DNA of 60,000 bases from Branchiostoma floridae (taxonomy: Eukaryota > Chordata > Leptocardii > Amphioxiformes > Branchiostomatidae), in NCBI RefSeq assembly GCF_000003815.2, contig NC_049988.1, positions 17,535,795 through 17,595,794 on the forward strand, given 5' to 3'. How positions within the stretch are numbered: the stretch's first letter is position 1; every line of letters starts with the position of its first letter. A model generated the notes under the pieces. It did not search any database and was not told where the DNA came from. It saw only the letters and a program-made list of their open reading frames with translations. Of the stretch, positions 11,660 to 22,700 are shown piece by piece. The position numbers were made by a program, and so were the translations under genes.

Positions 11660-11879
11660 TTGTCTAAGAGTTGTCTGTGTAACCTCAGGGCAGTTATCAC
11701 CTGGTTATAGGGACGTCGACGGAGTTTGATTGTAAAGGTCCGTGGACTGACCCGGTGACCACAATGCGACAATCGCCCCAGGTGCGGCCATCGGATGAAC
11801 CACTCACACTGGGGAGGACCCAGAAACAAAAGCGGAATGTCCAAGCAGATGTAGGGTATCGTTTGCTGTTATCAGTCAA
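11660..11879. repeat. Possible dispersed repeat; no gene
   Basis: The stretch 'gccatcggatgaaccactca' followed by 'cactggggaggaccc' resembles the arrangement at 24,180-24,235 ('gttttgaaccactcacaccg' then 'agaaggacacc'). This suggests a shared dispersed repeat. I see no exon. The similarity is short and judged by eye. Confidence 0.3.
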
Positions 11880-12185
11880 TTTTTTTTTTTTTCATTCCCT
11901 TTATTGATTCAGCATAACAAACATACACATAGTGGTAGCCTGAATGGCGTTGGAATTTACAACAGACACATAAGCTACTCGGTCCGCAAATGGTACACAG
12001 CAGTACCCGTCATTACACGCTAAGTGTCTATAGTCTTGTTACACAGATTACAGATTGATGGCTGTATGCAAGAAAGAGTTCTGAAGTCTTTTAGTTCTGG
12101 CTAAGGGGATGGACATAGTGTTTTTGTTTCGCAGTGAGCGTCCCGTAGCAGTTGTTCTGGAAGGTGGGACCAGGTCATGCGGTGG
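11880..12185 (-). mobile_element. 3' end of a 5'-truncated non-LTR retrotransposon (LINE)
   Basis: On the minus strand a short frame ends SIPLARTKRLQNSFLHTAIN then stop. This pattern (RTxRxxNSFxxxAI) is typical of the extreme C-terminus of LINE ORF2 proteins. It is followed by an untranslated tail with AATAAA and then 14 A residues (poly-T at 11,879-11,892 on the plus strand). The A-tail right after AATAAA argues for retroposition. Confidence 0.55.
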
Positions 12186-12189
12186 ATGG

Positions 12190-13480
12190 TCGCATCGTGT
12201 TCGTCTGTTCAGTCGGTCTCACTTTTCCTCCCAAGTATGATGTCAACGTGATAAAATCCTTGGGCTGCCGTAATACACACAGTGTCCTGGACACTCCTTT
12301 TAGCTGGGCAAAGTTAATATCCTGGGCTCAAAACCAGAGCTCTTTGCAAGGGGAGTTGAGAGGGCCGTGTACATTCAAGCTCGGCATCCAACGTCGAAAA
12401 GAGACGGGGGGCGACACAGGTTATCTGGTACCTACAACCCGTTGCTGCAGTCACGTGCCTTCTACGTCATGTCCCGGAAGTAGACGGCTCCATTGCGTGA
12501 ACAGGGCTGACAGAGTCATCCGAAATTTTGGTAAGTCCAAGCCATTTTCCCAGTGTTGGTCGGACAAAGTTAAATTTTCCTCGATGTCGTTAACAAACAC
12601 AGATGAAATTGAAACTGATTTTTTACAGAACTATTGTCAGTCTCTTTTGGCGGCGCATTCGCGGTTAGCTCGTGCTAAGTTTCGGTGCCTATTACTAGTA
12701 CTAGCTCCAAACGATCGTGGTACGTTGACGACACGGTCTCGGCAAGGTGGGGGCACGCTGACCCCATTTTGCCACCTGCGTTTTTAACCTAAGAATTGAA
12801 ACATCGCCTCAGTTGCAACCGGCGCATCGACGTTTGATCGCGCCTGTTTATAAAACCGGTTCATATGTTCACGGTGTCATATGTCAACGTACCGCCACGG
12901 TACCGCAGTCCAGTTCGATACCCTCTTTAGGAATAGGCGGAAATTAGCATGTCCCTGAGCCCCATCTAAAGTATAATTAATAAAAGAGAAGATTTTCTGA
13001 TGATCGGCCGAAGGTTAGTTACTTATGTTTGTTATTTATTGATTTCACTGATCATACATCTTTTGTATTATTATAACATATGTGTTAGTTCATTTCTTTG
13101 TTATTTATGATTTCATTGATCATACATCTTGTGTAAGCATAGAGGAGGAGGGCACGGCATAAACTGATAAGGTTTTCCTTTCCTCCTGCACCTGTTTTAT
13201 GTTTTATTCTTTTCTGTATTTATTATCATTTTGTTGGGCAAATAAATCAACAAACAAACAAACAACAAGGTCGTACACAGCATGACGCCGGTTTAGAGCG
13301 CTTGTACGGCCTCGTGGAGACTCGCATTTGCGTGGCTATATGAATAATTCAAGAATGCAACGAAACATCTTCCTTGTATTTTATGGCCTGTTAAAAACCC
13401 AGAGACTGTTACATTTTACAGCAGGTGTCTAGCACATCTTACAAAATGTAGCTTGTCCACACACTACGACACAAAAATAT
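12190..13480. other. Intergenic; unproven 211-aa open frame and a probable LINE/SINE tail
   Basis: An open frame at 12,152-12,787 has no recognisable domain, unusual composition and overlaps the LINE fragment; I do not call it a gene. At 13,020-13,262 two near-copies of 'gttatttattgatttcactg' and 'atcatacatct' are followed by 'gttgggcaaataaatcaaca' and a (caaa)n tail. That looks like the plus-strand 3' end of a non-LTR element. Confidence 0.4.
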
Positions 13481-13736
13481 ATTTTTGCCAAACCTCTTTT
13501 TTAATATTCTAAAAGGTTTCACATCCAAACCATAAAATATCACATTAAAAACTCGCACGCTCCACCCGTATGATTTGCACTAGGATGGAGACATTGTTGT
13601 TTAATCACACAGAAAGATCGGGTGACATGTTACCACGTCGTGTCAAAGGATGAAAGCCTCTAACGTTAGCAGGTGCGTAGAGCAACAGGTAACATCACGC
13701 ATGCGCACAATACTCGTAAGCACGTCATTGTGAACA

Positions 13737-14221
13737 ATGGCAGACTCAGAGATAAGTATGGGGTAAGCGTAAGCGGGGAAAATGTTTACGGGGGGGTTTA
13801 TTTCACTGCAGGGAGAAAATATCGTACTCTAAAATCCGCGAAAATGTAATAGGCGAAACGATATGTAGTTGCCATCTTGACCTAGTGTGTCTGTATCTAT
13901 ATGTGTCTCAACCCCTGCTGAAAATTTATTGTATATTTCTTATATTGTCATCCTAATAAGAAGTAGAAGGATAGTTTGGATACATATAATGAGGCTATTT
14001 GTGTAGCATCACGCACAATAACCATAGCATTATGGACAACGGCACACTTAGAGATAAATATGGGGTAAGTGTAAGAGGGCCGGTTTTTAACGGGGATTTT
14101 AATCTCGCGGTAGGGAGAAAATATCGTACTCTAAAATCCGCGAAAATGTAGTAGGCGAAACGATATGTAGTTGCCATCTTGACCTAATGTGTCTGTATCT
14201 GTATCTATATGTGTCTCAACC
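13737..14221. repeat. Tandem duplication of an about 195-bp segment upstream of copy A
   Basis: 13,737-13,930 and 14,033-14,230 align well. Both contain 'agggagaaaatatcgtactc' and 'taaaatccgcgaaaatgta', then 'ggcgaaacgatatgtagttg', 'ccatcttgacctagtgtgtc' and 'tatatgtgtctcaacccctg'. Copy B has a single, more diverged counterpart near 47,600-47,700. Confidence 0.8.
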
Positions 14222-14241
14222 CCTGCTGAATTTATTTTATA

Positions 14242-14481
14242 CCCCCTTTCCACCAGGACGGCGCTCTCGCCGCGCTCTCTCTGCGACCTCAAATTTTACA
14301 GATCGCTCAACGAATTGTATAGAAAAGAAACGAACGTTTTACACTTTGTGTGTTTTGTTGTTCTTTCAATCACACTTTTACATTCTGTATGATATACAAA
14401 GTAAGAAATGAAAAGTTACATTTATCTTATTTAGGTCGCAGTGAGAGCGCAGCGCGATCGCCGTCTGGTGGAAAGCGGGCC
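14242..14481. mobile_element. MITE with about 50-bp terminal inverted repeats
   Basis: 'ccctttccaccaggacggcg' and 'cgctctctctgcgacctcaa' on the left face 'ttaggtcgcagtgagagcgc' and 'cgccgtctggtggaaagcgg' on the right. The 130-bp centre is AT-rich. No counterpart is seen in the copy B upstream region, so it probably inserted in copy A after duplication. Confidence 0.8.
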
Positions 14482-14544
14482 TTTAGATTTCTTATGTTGT
14501 CATCGGCCGGGATAAGAAGGTGAAGGGTGTTCGGACACGTCATA

Positions 14545-14780
14545 ATACCCCTGTCACATGATCCACGGTCTTCGGACGTATCGATGGAAGATCGGCCATA
14601 TTTAAGATATCGACAGAGGTTTGCGCGTATTTTTTTTTTACCTGAAAACCGTCCCTGTCATAAGCCATACTTTGTACCTGGCACAATTATTGTGCAATAA
14701 AGTTATTGTTATAAGCGAGGCTCGGGCGATTGCCGCAGAATCGTCGTCCGATCGATTTTCGCCAAATGTGACAAGGGTAT
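14545..14780. mobile_element. MITE with TIRs ATACCC..TGTCACAT / ATGTGACAAGGGTAT
   Basis: The left end 'atacccctgtcacatgatcc' pairs with the right end 'aaatgtgacaagggtat'. The right subterminal part 'cgtcgtccgatcgattttcg' recurs at 19,070-19,090 inside another insertion in copy A, so the family is dispersed. The interior includes 'attgtgcaataaagtt', a tail shared with LINE-like fragments at 38,520 and 57,515. Confidence 0.65.
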
Positions 14781-15421
14781 AAGGAAACCAACACATACTC
14801 CGGTTCATGAAGTCTACAACCAAGAGTTTGAAAGCCCAAGACGACAGGGAAGACCTCCTAAACGTTGGAAAGACCAAAGTCTAAAAGCAGCTGAAGCTAG
14901 CTATAGGGTACGGAGAGGAGCAATGGGCCAGTCCCGTAGTGTGTGTGCGCGTAGGCTTATCTGTTTCAGCCATCTTTTCCAAAATGTGATTAATGGTGCC
15001 GAGTTGTTCTACACTTGGTTGGTTTTGGGCGGGGCGCGCATTATTTGCGGATATTTTGAGCGAGACATTTTTAGTAACGCTATGGCAGCATCACACCGTG
15101 GACGACTTCCGACCCACTTTTATGGTCGTCAATAGGTTACCGACTTCCACGATCGCCAGAAAATTTAGCTTCTTTTTTTAAACTGAACATCTACTTTATC
15201 ATATTGGACGAGGCTCGGTGATACTCGATTATGATTGTTGATATCGGCCATCCAAAGAATCGCATAGTGGTCGAGAGGAGACCGTCCATAATTTGGCTGA
15301 AAAATGGCCTTTTGAGTTCTTAGACTCGTCAGGCGAATAATTTACCTGTTGTGTTACGGTCGGACAACAAACCCGGTGCGTGGGCAACTCAGCGTTAGGA
15401 AGACTCACGAACAAGGCGAAG

Positions 15422-16534
15422 ATGGACAAGCTGTTGCTGTTCACAGGTAAGAATATATCTGATAGACGTGCTCTTTATGAAAAAACGGTCTCTGGCGTCG
15501 TGCAACGTTACATGTACATTTACATCGGGAGACATTGAGCCGGTAGTGCTGAAAGCCACGTTAAGGGGGGTGGGGGTGTTGGTGGCTAACAGGATCTCAG
15601 TGGAATATACATTGCTACTGAAGCTGCAAGGGATATTGCTGCCCTATTCGTCAGTAGGGGTCAATTAATAGAGACAAAAATATTTTCTATATATAAAGGC
15701 TGGTCTATGGTTGTCATACTGTGTCCACGGTTACAATTTATGTATATATTTCTTATAAAATTTTACATGGATCTATAAAACTGCAGCTATCCTGTGGATG
15801 ACGGCGGTGTCCCTTCCGCGAGTGGAGTCGTCCCTGTGTCGTGGTGATGTCCCCGCCCCGTCGTGCTCATGTCGGGACGGAGTCGCAGCAGCAAACGCGC
15901 GGTGCACCGTCTGCTCCTGTACAGCGGACGGACAACCAAGGGATTGCCGGGGTGACCAATTCTTTTTATTCTTTTTATCGACATGAATGGATGGATGGAT
16001 GGATGGATGAATGAATGAATGAATGGATGAATGGATGGATGAATGAATGATTGTTTATTTGAGTGCCTTGCGCTTTACATGCCCAGCCCATGTGGGCCTT
16101 TAGACAGAGACATTAAATCATGTACAGATAACTAGACTTTGTTAAAAGTCTACTATCTAAACTCTGCTGCTGGACGTCTGAAAGCGACTTTTCCAGTTCT
16201 ACTATTCTACCTTCCTTCTCCTGAACTTGAACCTCATAGTTTTCTGACTTGGACTTGAGTTCTTCCTCAAGAGAAGACACAAATAATTTCAATTTATTAT
16301 TTGTTAACTATCATTTTGCTGCAACCTGTACGTAAACCAGCGGATATAAATGTGTAATAAAGTTTATCATTCGTTAATGAAGATAAAAACTGTTCCTAAC
16401 CCAGGTCCTGTCGTGGACGCCCCCTGTGAGACCGTGCACGCCCCCGGCTGTAGTCTCACCACAGCGGCAGGGTATGCACCACCCGGGGGCCAGCCGTGCT
16501 ACGTCACAGTAGATATTCTAGAGGGGATCCACAG
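15422..16534 (+). CDS. Copy A exons 1-3: signal peptide and Cys-rich N-terminus
   Basis: Exon 1 gives MDKLLLFT and splices (phase 1) to AILWMTAVSLPRVESS, together a typical signal peptide with likely cleavage near VESS. The mature start is Cys-rich: CRGDVPAPSCSCRDG, RCTVCSCTADGQPRDCRG, then (exon 3) PCETVHAPGCSLTTAAG and GGQPCYVTVDILEGIH. There are about twelve cysteines in roughly 80 residues. The spacing is not one I can assign to a named domain. The donor of exon 2 (ccggg|gtgacc) is weak but identical in copy B. Confidence 0.8.
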
Positions 16535-19500
16535 GTACGGGCATTAGCATAAGCCATGTCAAAGTTCCGAGTGAGCATGTGCAGTCGTGGTGCATTGTGG
16601 TCTAAGATTGACAAGGTCAAAATAAGACATCCATACCAGAATTTGACATTCACAAAGGTTCCGAAATTATTTAGCATAAGCTATGTCAAAGGTCCCAGTG
16701 CGCATGTGCAGTCGTGATGCATTGTGGTCTAAGACTGACACCCCGAATTCTGTTCTAAGGTTAAGACACCCATCTTTTTTTTGGATAGCACTTACATCGT
16801 ATAATGGCTATATGAAAAAAGATATCAATCTTTCTACTGAACACTACAATGTTTATTCAAACGTTTCAGACAACATCCACTGTCTTTCTTCAGTGATATG
16901 ACGATAAAAGTATACTTTTATTTTATAACGTTACTTTTATTTTCCTTTCACTGAGGAAAGACATTAGATGCTGTCTGAAACGTTTGAATAAACATTGTAG
17001 TGTCCAGTAAATGGACTATTATTATTCTACTATTGAATTCCTGGATGAGTAATCTGTACAAACGTATAACAAATATATGATTTTATTGTTCGAATGTATC
17101 TGCTTTTTTTTTCTTTAGCATGGACAATCCTCTGCGGGAACATCGGTGCGGAAACATCATCATGAACGCCTTGGTGTCGTTCCAGTGTGATCACGCCTAC
17201 AAGGTATCAGACTTTCAACATCTTACGTATTTTTTTTTTTTTATTTGAGATTTTCATTACCTATTTCCCGCACAGCGGTTTATGTGGTCAAGTGGTTACT
17301 AACGTTATAGGCAGGATTCTTAATACCTATATATATTCTTTCATGAAGGTATCGGTGCGGTGGACTGTGAGGCAAAGCGACACGCCGGTGTTGAGTCTTG
17401 AGGCCCTGCCGGATGACGTCATCGCCGACAAGTTGAGACTCTCCCTGCAGCCGAAGACCTTACCTCTCGGTCTCTTCATGGTGCAGGTGGGGAAGGGGTG
17501 AATTTTACTCTTCAAGCAGAATTTATGCTCCGGCTCTTTTTTTAAACGTTTTTTTAATGCGTTTTTATCGGGCTTTACTCGCCTAACTAGTCATAGAGAT
17601 AGTATCAAAGCTGGCCAAGGAGTGCCCGTTTGACTCTCTTTGGCCGGCTATACTTCTTGGCCAGCTTTGATACTATCTCTAAGGCACCGTAGGGTCTGCT
17701 TGGAGACTACGGCTAACCTCTGCTAATCTCCAAGCAGATTCCTCCGTGACAAGACAGTAACATAAGCTGGGGAAGGACTTTAGCCGGCAGAGGAGTAAAA
17801 TTGGCCACGCGGCCCAGACATCCAGAAAACTGTACAAAATAGAAAGCCCGATGAAAACGTCAAAAAACAACCGGAGCCTAACCTATGCTTGGAGAGTAGT
17901 GAATCTAGCACATATCCCTCACCCAAGAAGCGTTGTCGTAAGAGAGAGTAATACACAAGATGATAGCTACTCATGCAAATGAATAGCTTTTGGAAACGGC
18001 CAGACATTTTTGATACACTACTTTTCATCAATGACTGAACAACTGAACTGGACAAGAAGGTTAACATTGAACATTGAGAGGATGTCACTCATAAAACCAA
18101 GTCGTTATGGCCTTGCGACTCTTTCAGGTCACAGTGACCATGGAAGTACCCGAGGTCGGACATACCAGCATCGGTGTGGCGCAGACGTGGCTCCTGGTGA
18201 TACCGTTCCCCATTGTGGCGAGAGTTTCCGGCAATGCCGCGAGGACCCGACCGCTGGGGCATCTTTTTGTTCTTGCCTCGCTGTCTCACGACCCTGACTG
18301 TCGGGTCCCCAGCGACCAGCTGAGCTACAACTGGACCTGTGAAGCAGTCAGTTATCCGAACCCACCAGGTATGGTACATGTTTTTCAAAGAAGAAATTAA
18401 CCTATGCATTGGTCACAAGAACGCTTTTTCAGTTACAAAGATGCATTATACAGGTTACTAGCTCTTCCCCTTTAATTTTATCGAGCTCAACCGTGAGGCT
18501 GATACGAGTTGGGCAACGGAAAATCCCTGTATGTGTACATTTACATACTATAAGATGAGAATTGTCATCACAAGTGTAAGAAGAAATTCTGTGTATTGTA
18601 CCGTGTATAGCATTGTTGCCATGTGAACTCCATAGAGTTTCTACAGATTGTAGTTCACCTAAGATTTAATCTGTAACAAACTTAAAATCCTCAGTTACCA
18701 GTCCTGGAATATCGTCTTGTGAGGCTCTTCTTGGATTAGGGGCTTTTTCGGATCCAGATGGGGGTGTCTTGCACTTCGACACCAGCACGAAGCCTGTCCC
18801 GCTGGATTCTGTGGTCAAAGTGCGACTGACCATCGCCGCTGACGGGCATGAACCTGGTCATACCTACATTGATATTCACACCAACGGGGACCCTAGTCTC
18901 GGAGAGTACAGACTAATGTAACTTTTTATACTTTTCATTTGTTCGTTATTTGTTTGCCGTAAGGTCTCTTTTAGTCTGCGAGACATGACCCTGATGCTGA
19001 CGAAGAAATGGCAGAGTTCCCCCCTTCCCGGCAGGGTCATGCCTCCTCGTAATTTAGAGCTCGCAGACTCGTCGTCCGATCGATTTTCGCCTAATGTATA
19101 AGCAGACTGTTGTTTCTATAACGCTCCTTTTTTAATAGTAATGTTCGTCCCCAATTTCTTTTGGGCAGTATTGACAAAACCTCTGGTCAAGAGGAATTTC
19201 ATGACACCTTTTATTTCTATAGCAACGGATGATGATAGACGTATATCAGGTATGTATACTCATACAGCCTCATTACATAATCCCTCTGATTTGTTTAGTA
19301 ATCCATCACGCAACAACCTTGGAGACTTCATTGCCCACGAGATGCTGCACCTCACCATGGGACCAGGTGTGGATAATTCCGGCCCGAACCTGTGGAGTCT
19401 TGTGGAGGCCCCAGCGGACTTTCCTGGCCTCGACTGGAATAACGACATCTTGCTTGTTACTGAAGATACCCTGCAAGTTCGTCCCAACGTTTTTACAGTA

Positions 19501-19637
19501 AGTACTTCGAACACTAAAGAAGTACCGAATCCTATCCNNNNNNNNNNNNNNNNNNNNNNNNNNNNNNNNNNNNNNNNNNNNNNNNNNNNNNNNNNNNNNN
19601 NNNNNNNNNNNNNNNNNNNNNNNNNNNNNNNNNNNNN

Positions 19638-19693
<56 letters not shown>

Positions 19694-19742
19694 ATGGAGA
19701 GAGAGAGAGGGAGACAGAGAGAGACAGAGACAAAAAGAGACA

Positions 19743-19774
<32 letters not shown>

Positions 19775-22700
19775 CAAAGAGAGAGACAGAGAGATACAGA
19801 GAGAGACAGAGACAGTGCGAGACAAAGAGAGAGAGACAGAGACAGACAGAGACCTTAAACTACCCTATTGCATTTTCTTTCATTTTTGCAGACTTTTATG
19901 ATGAACTTGGCCCGCTTAAAATGGATGTGAAGTACAAAGTCGAACCCGGAGGCGTTGAGTTGGCAACAGTGAAGTTTCCCGGAGAGAGCCAAGCTGCTCC
20001 CACCGACATCGTTCTGAACGTGTTTTCTGGTTGGGTAAGGTTTCTGTAGTTCTCTTCACTGAATTACATTACTTTCCATGTCTGTAGCCGCTATACATCA
20101 GACTATGATGCCTGCAAATGATTGATTACATGTACATGTACTATAGTATTGTTAGAAAGTTAGACACTTTCAATATATACATATATACATATATATAAAT
20201 ATGTGTATAAGCTGAAAAGTATATGTAGTATAGCCGTTATGTACAAGTGTGTCCTTGACAAATGCAAATCAATTGACGTGCGATATCGTAAGGTGACAAG
20301 TTCTACACGCTTTTCCGCCATTCCAATTAGGTTTTCTACACACCCATGCTGGACATCGCCCCAGGTAACATCACAGTAGAAGTGGTGATATCCAGCGCTG
20401 ACGGACGTAACACTACCATTCAACTGGACCCGTTTTTTGTAAGTCGATGATCATGATGAATATCATCCATGGATCAATAATGTGGTGTTACTTTATAGAT
20501 CGCCAATGTCATTTATCTATTTTTTGGTTTGGTTGTTCAGAGCGCACAGCCAGGGCTGCCCAACTAGCAGGTGGCTATTACAAAGGGCTAGACCTGCTGA
20601 CAAAAACAGAGACAATACAAATGGGTTTTGACAAGGACAGGATAATTATCAACTTCCTTTATTTGCAATGAATAGATCTAGAGTCAAAGCGAAAGACGAC
20701 TGTACCTCATTGTCATCTATGACTGACAAGAGTGGATTTATCATTCTGTGTTGATGTTAACCATTTTAGATTGCAAACCCTGTCATAGAAGATCTGATTG
20801 CGTACACGGAAGAGTTCTTCGACAGTCAAGTAGGACCTTTCTACAGTCTACTGTCCATAAGGTCTTCTGCGGAAACGTTCAGTGGTGCAGTGGCGGCTGC
20901 TAGTGTAATAGCTGCCCTGGGCGGCAATGGGGACGACATCACTGAGGTACATGGTCATACATTGTCTTCAGCAATTCAGTTTATTTGTTACATTATTGTT
21001 TGATCGTAACAATTATCAGTAACCTTTATTGACGGCATTTTACACTATAGATCACACTGGAGGCATGATAATTTTTTTTCTCTTAATGAAAAAAATCACA
21101 TCAAAAACTGTTGCCATATTTTATAGGCTACAGACATGGTGGCTGAGAACATGGCAAACGTGGAGCTGCAGGACTATGACGGAATTACAGGACTGGCAAC
21201 CACCATCATGCTAGTTACCGCATTTCCAGAGTACGTCTCCGGTAATGCACAAGTAAGTAATGGCACCTTATAATTCTCTTCAAGCAGAGGTTGGTGGGGA
21301 CAATCGTGACCTTTTCCTTCTATGTCGTCTTTTTCAATCAACCTCACCACTGATAGAAAAATTCTGCCCCCACTGATAGGAACAAGTCAGGATTTTCGTC
21401 CACCAATCTCAGCTTGAAGAGTAGTTTAAAGCTACAGAGCTACGGTATGCAAAACCCTTTCATAATGGTACATAATATTATATTTTCACTATGCTTGCAA
21501 AGCTGATTTCACATGATTTGGATGATAAACCTGGCAGAAGACGAGAAACATCAACAAGTAACAAGTCATACACCAGGGGCCCAAAATGACCTTCGTCTTT
21601 CTAACCGGTATCTACTTACCAAATATCATTAAAAATCCATCCAGAGGTTCTAAAGTTACTCTGACCACAAATATCCAGAAACAAACACACAGACAGACAA
21701 ACAGACACAGAGACACCAAAAACAATACTTAATTTTTCATGGAAGTCATAAAACAATGATTAAAACAGGGATTACAGAGTTATAACTTATATATTGCTTT
21801 AACGCAGGTCCATAGCTCCATGTCTCTGAAGCATGTGTTCGGGAAGTTAAGAGAGTTGTCAGTAAATAACAGCCTACCTGTGGAGGAGGTGAACATCGCG
21901 ACGGCATACATGTTTGCAGGTATGAATCAATAGCAAATGTTTTCTATTTTGCCAGAAGGTTATATTTCCGGAAGTGAGGGTATCATTTGCATAGATGATA
22001 AAAAAAAGCTAGTACATGTATGGCCTCCTTTTTTCGATTTTATTGTCTTCATCTATTATTTGGGTGGTGGAGATGATCAACTAATACAATTTATGCAAAT
22101 AGGCGAGATCATTATGATGACTTCCATAATAAGTGAGAAACACATAATAAATCACTCGTAAAGGCTAAAACCGTTGACTGAAGGTATGGGGTCGTGGAAC
22201 TCTAGTTAATGATGGAAACTGGCGCTTTCCCTTGTTCATGTATGGGGATCCCGGATATGCATAATAGATTCCTGCTAGGCGCTACTTTTGCACTAAGGAA
22301 GTAAATATAAAATACAACACGGTGTATTCCGCATCACCCTCGGCCCCAGCCCTCCCGCGGGTCGGATCACCCTCCGGCCTTCGGGCGATCCGACCCGTGG
22401 TCGGGCTGGTACCTCGGGTGATAAGGAATACACCGTGTTGTATTCTATATGTATTTCATTTGAATCTATTCTAGGCGCTGCCCATGTGTTCAAAGCTTCT
22501 GAGGTCAAGGCTTTGTCGGAGCAAGAGGATGGGGTGGGCTTCTCCGGCATGCTGGAAAAGGTAGGCGAATAAAAAAACCCACAACATGTTTAAACCAATC
22601 TCTTCTTGATCGTCTGGCATCCAAACATTTTTTAAGCGTGTCTAAATCTCACACAGTTATCCCATGCAATTTGTGTAAAATGCACTCAGGATATGCGCAT

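Larger units (their letters stand above)
13480..15421 (+). promoter_or_regulatory. Upstream region of polycystin copy A, homologous to the copy B upstream region
   Basis: Blocks match 47,110-48,148. Examples are 'gccaaacctcttttttaata' (13,487) against 'gccaaacctgtttttataat' (47,126), 'caaaggatgaaagcctctaa' against 'caaaggatgaaaaccactaa', and 'aggcgaaacgatatgtagtt' against 'aggcgaaacgacttaaagta'. The region ends in the leader 'agactcacgaacaaggcgaagATGG'. Conservation across the duplication makes it the likely promoter and 5' UTR region, but no core promoter motif is clear. Two MITEs sit within it in copy A only. Confidence 0.5.

Noticed and set aside
12152-12787. 211-codon open frame on the plus strand
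   Set aside because: No recognisable domain, unusual composition, begins inside a LINE fragment, and no splice partners.
19141-19300. Open frame starting MFVPNFFW upstream of a copy A REJ exon
   Set aside because: Copy B is not open in the equivalent combined frame, and the acceptor at 19,298 with phase 2 gives a clean join (EYRL-I-NPSRNN) in both copies. This is intron.
19318-19360. HEMLH in copy A, resembling the zinc-protease HExxH motif
   Set aside because: It lies within the REJ module, with no downstream zinc ligand or protease fold; coincidental match.
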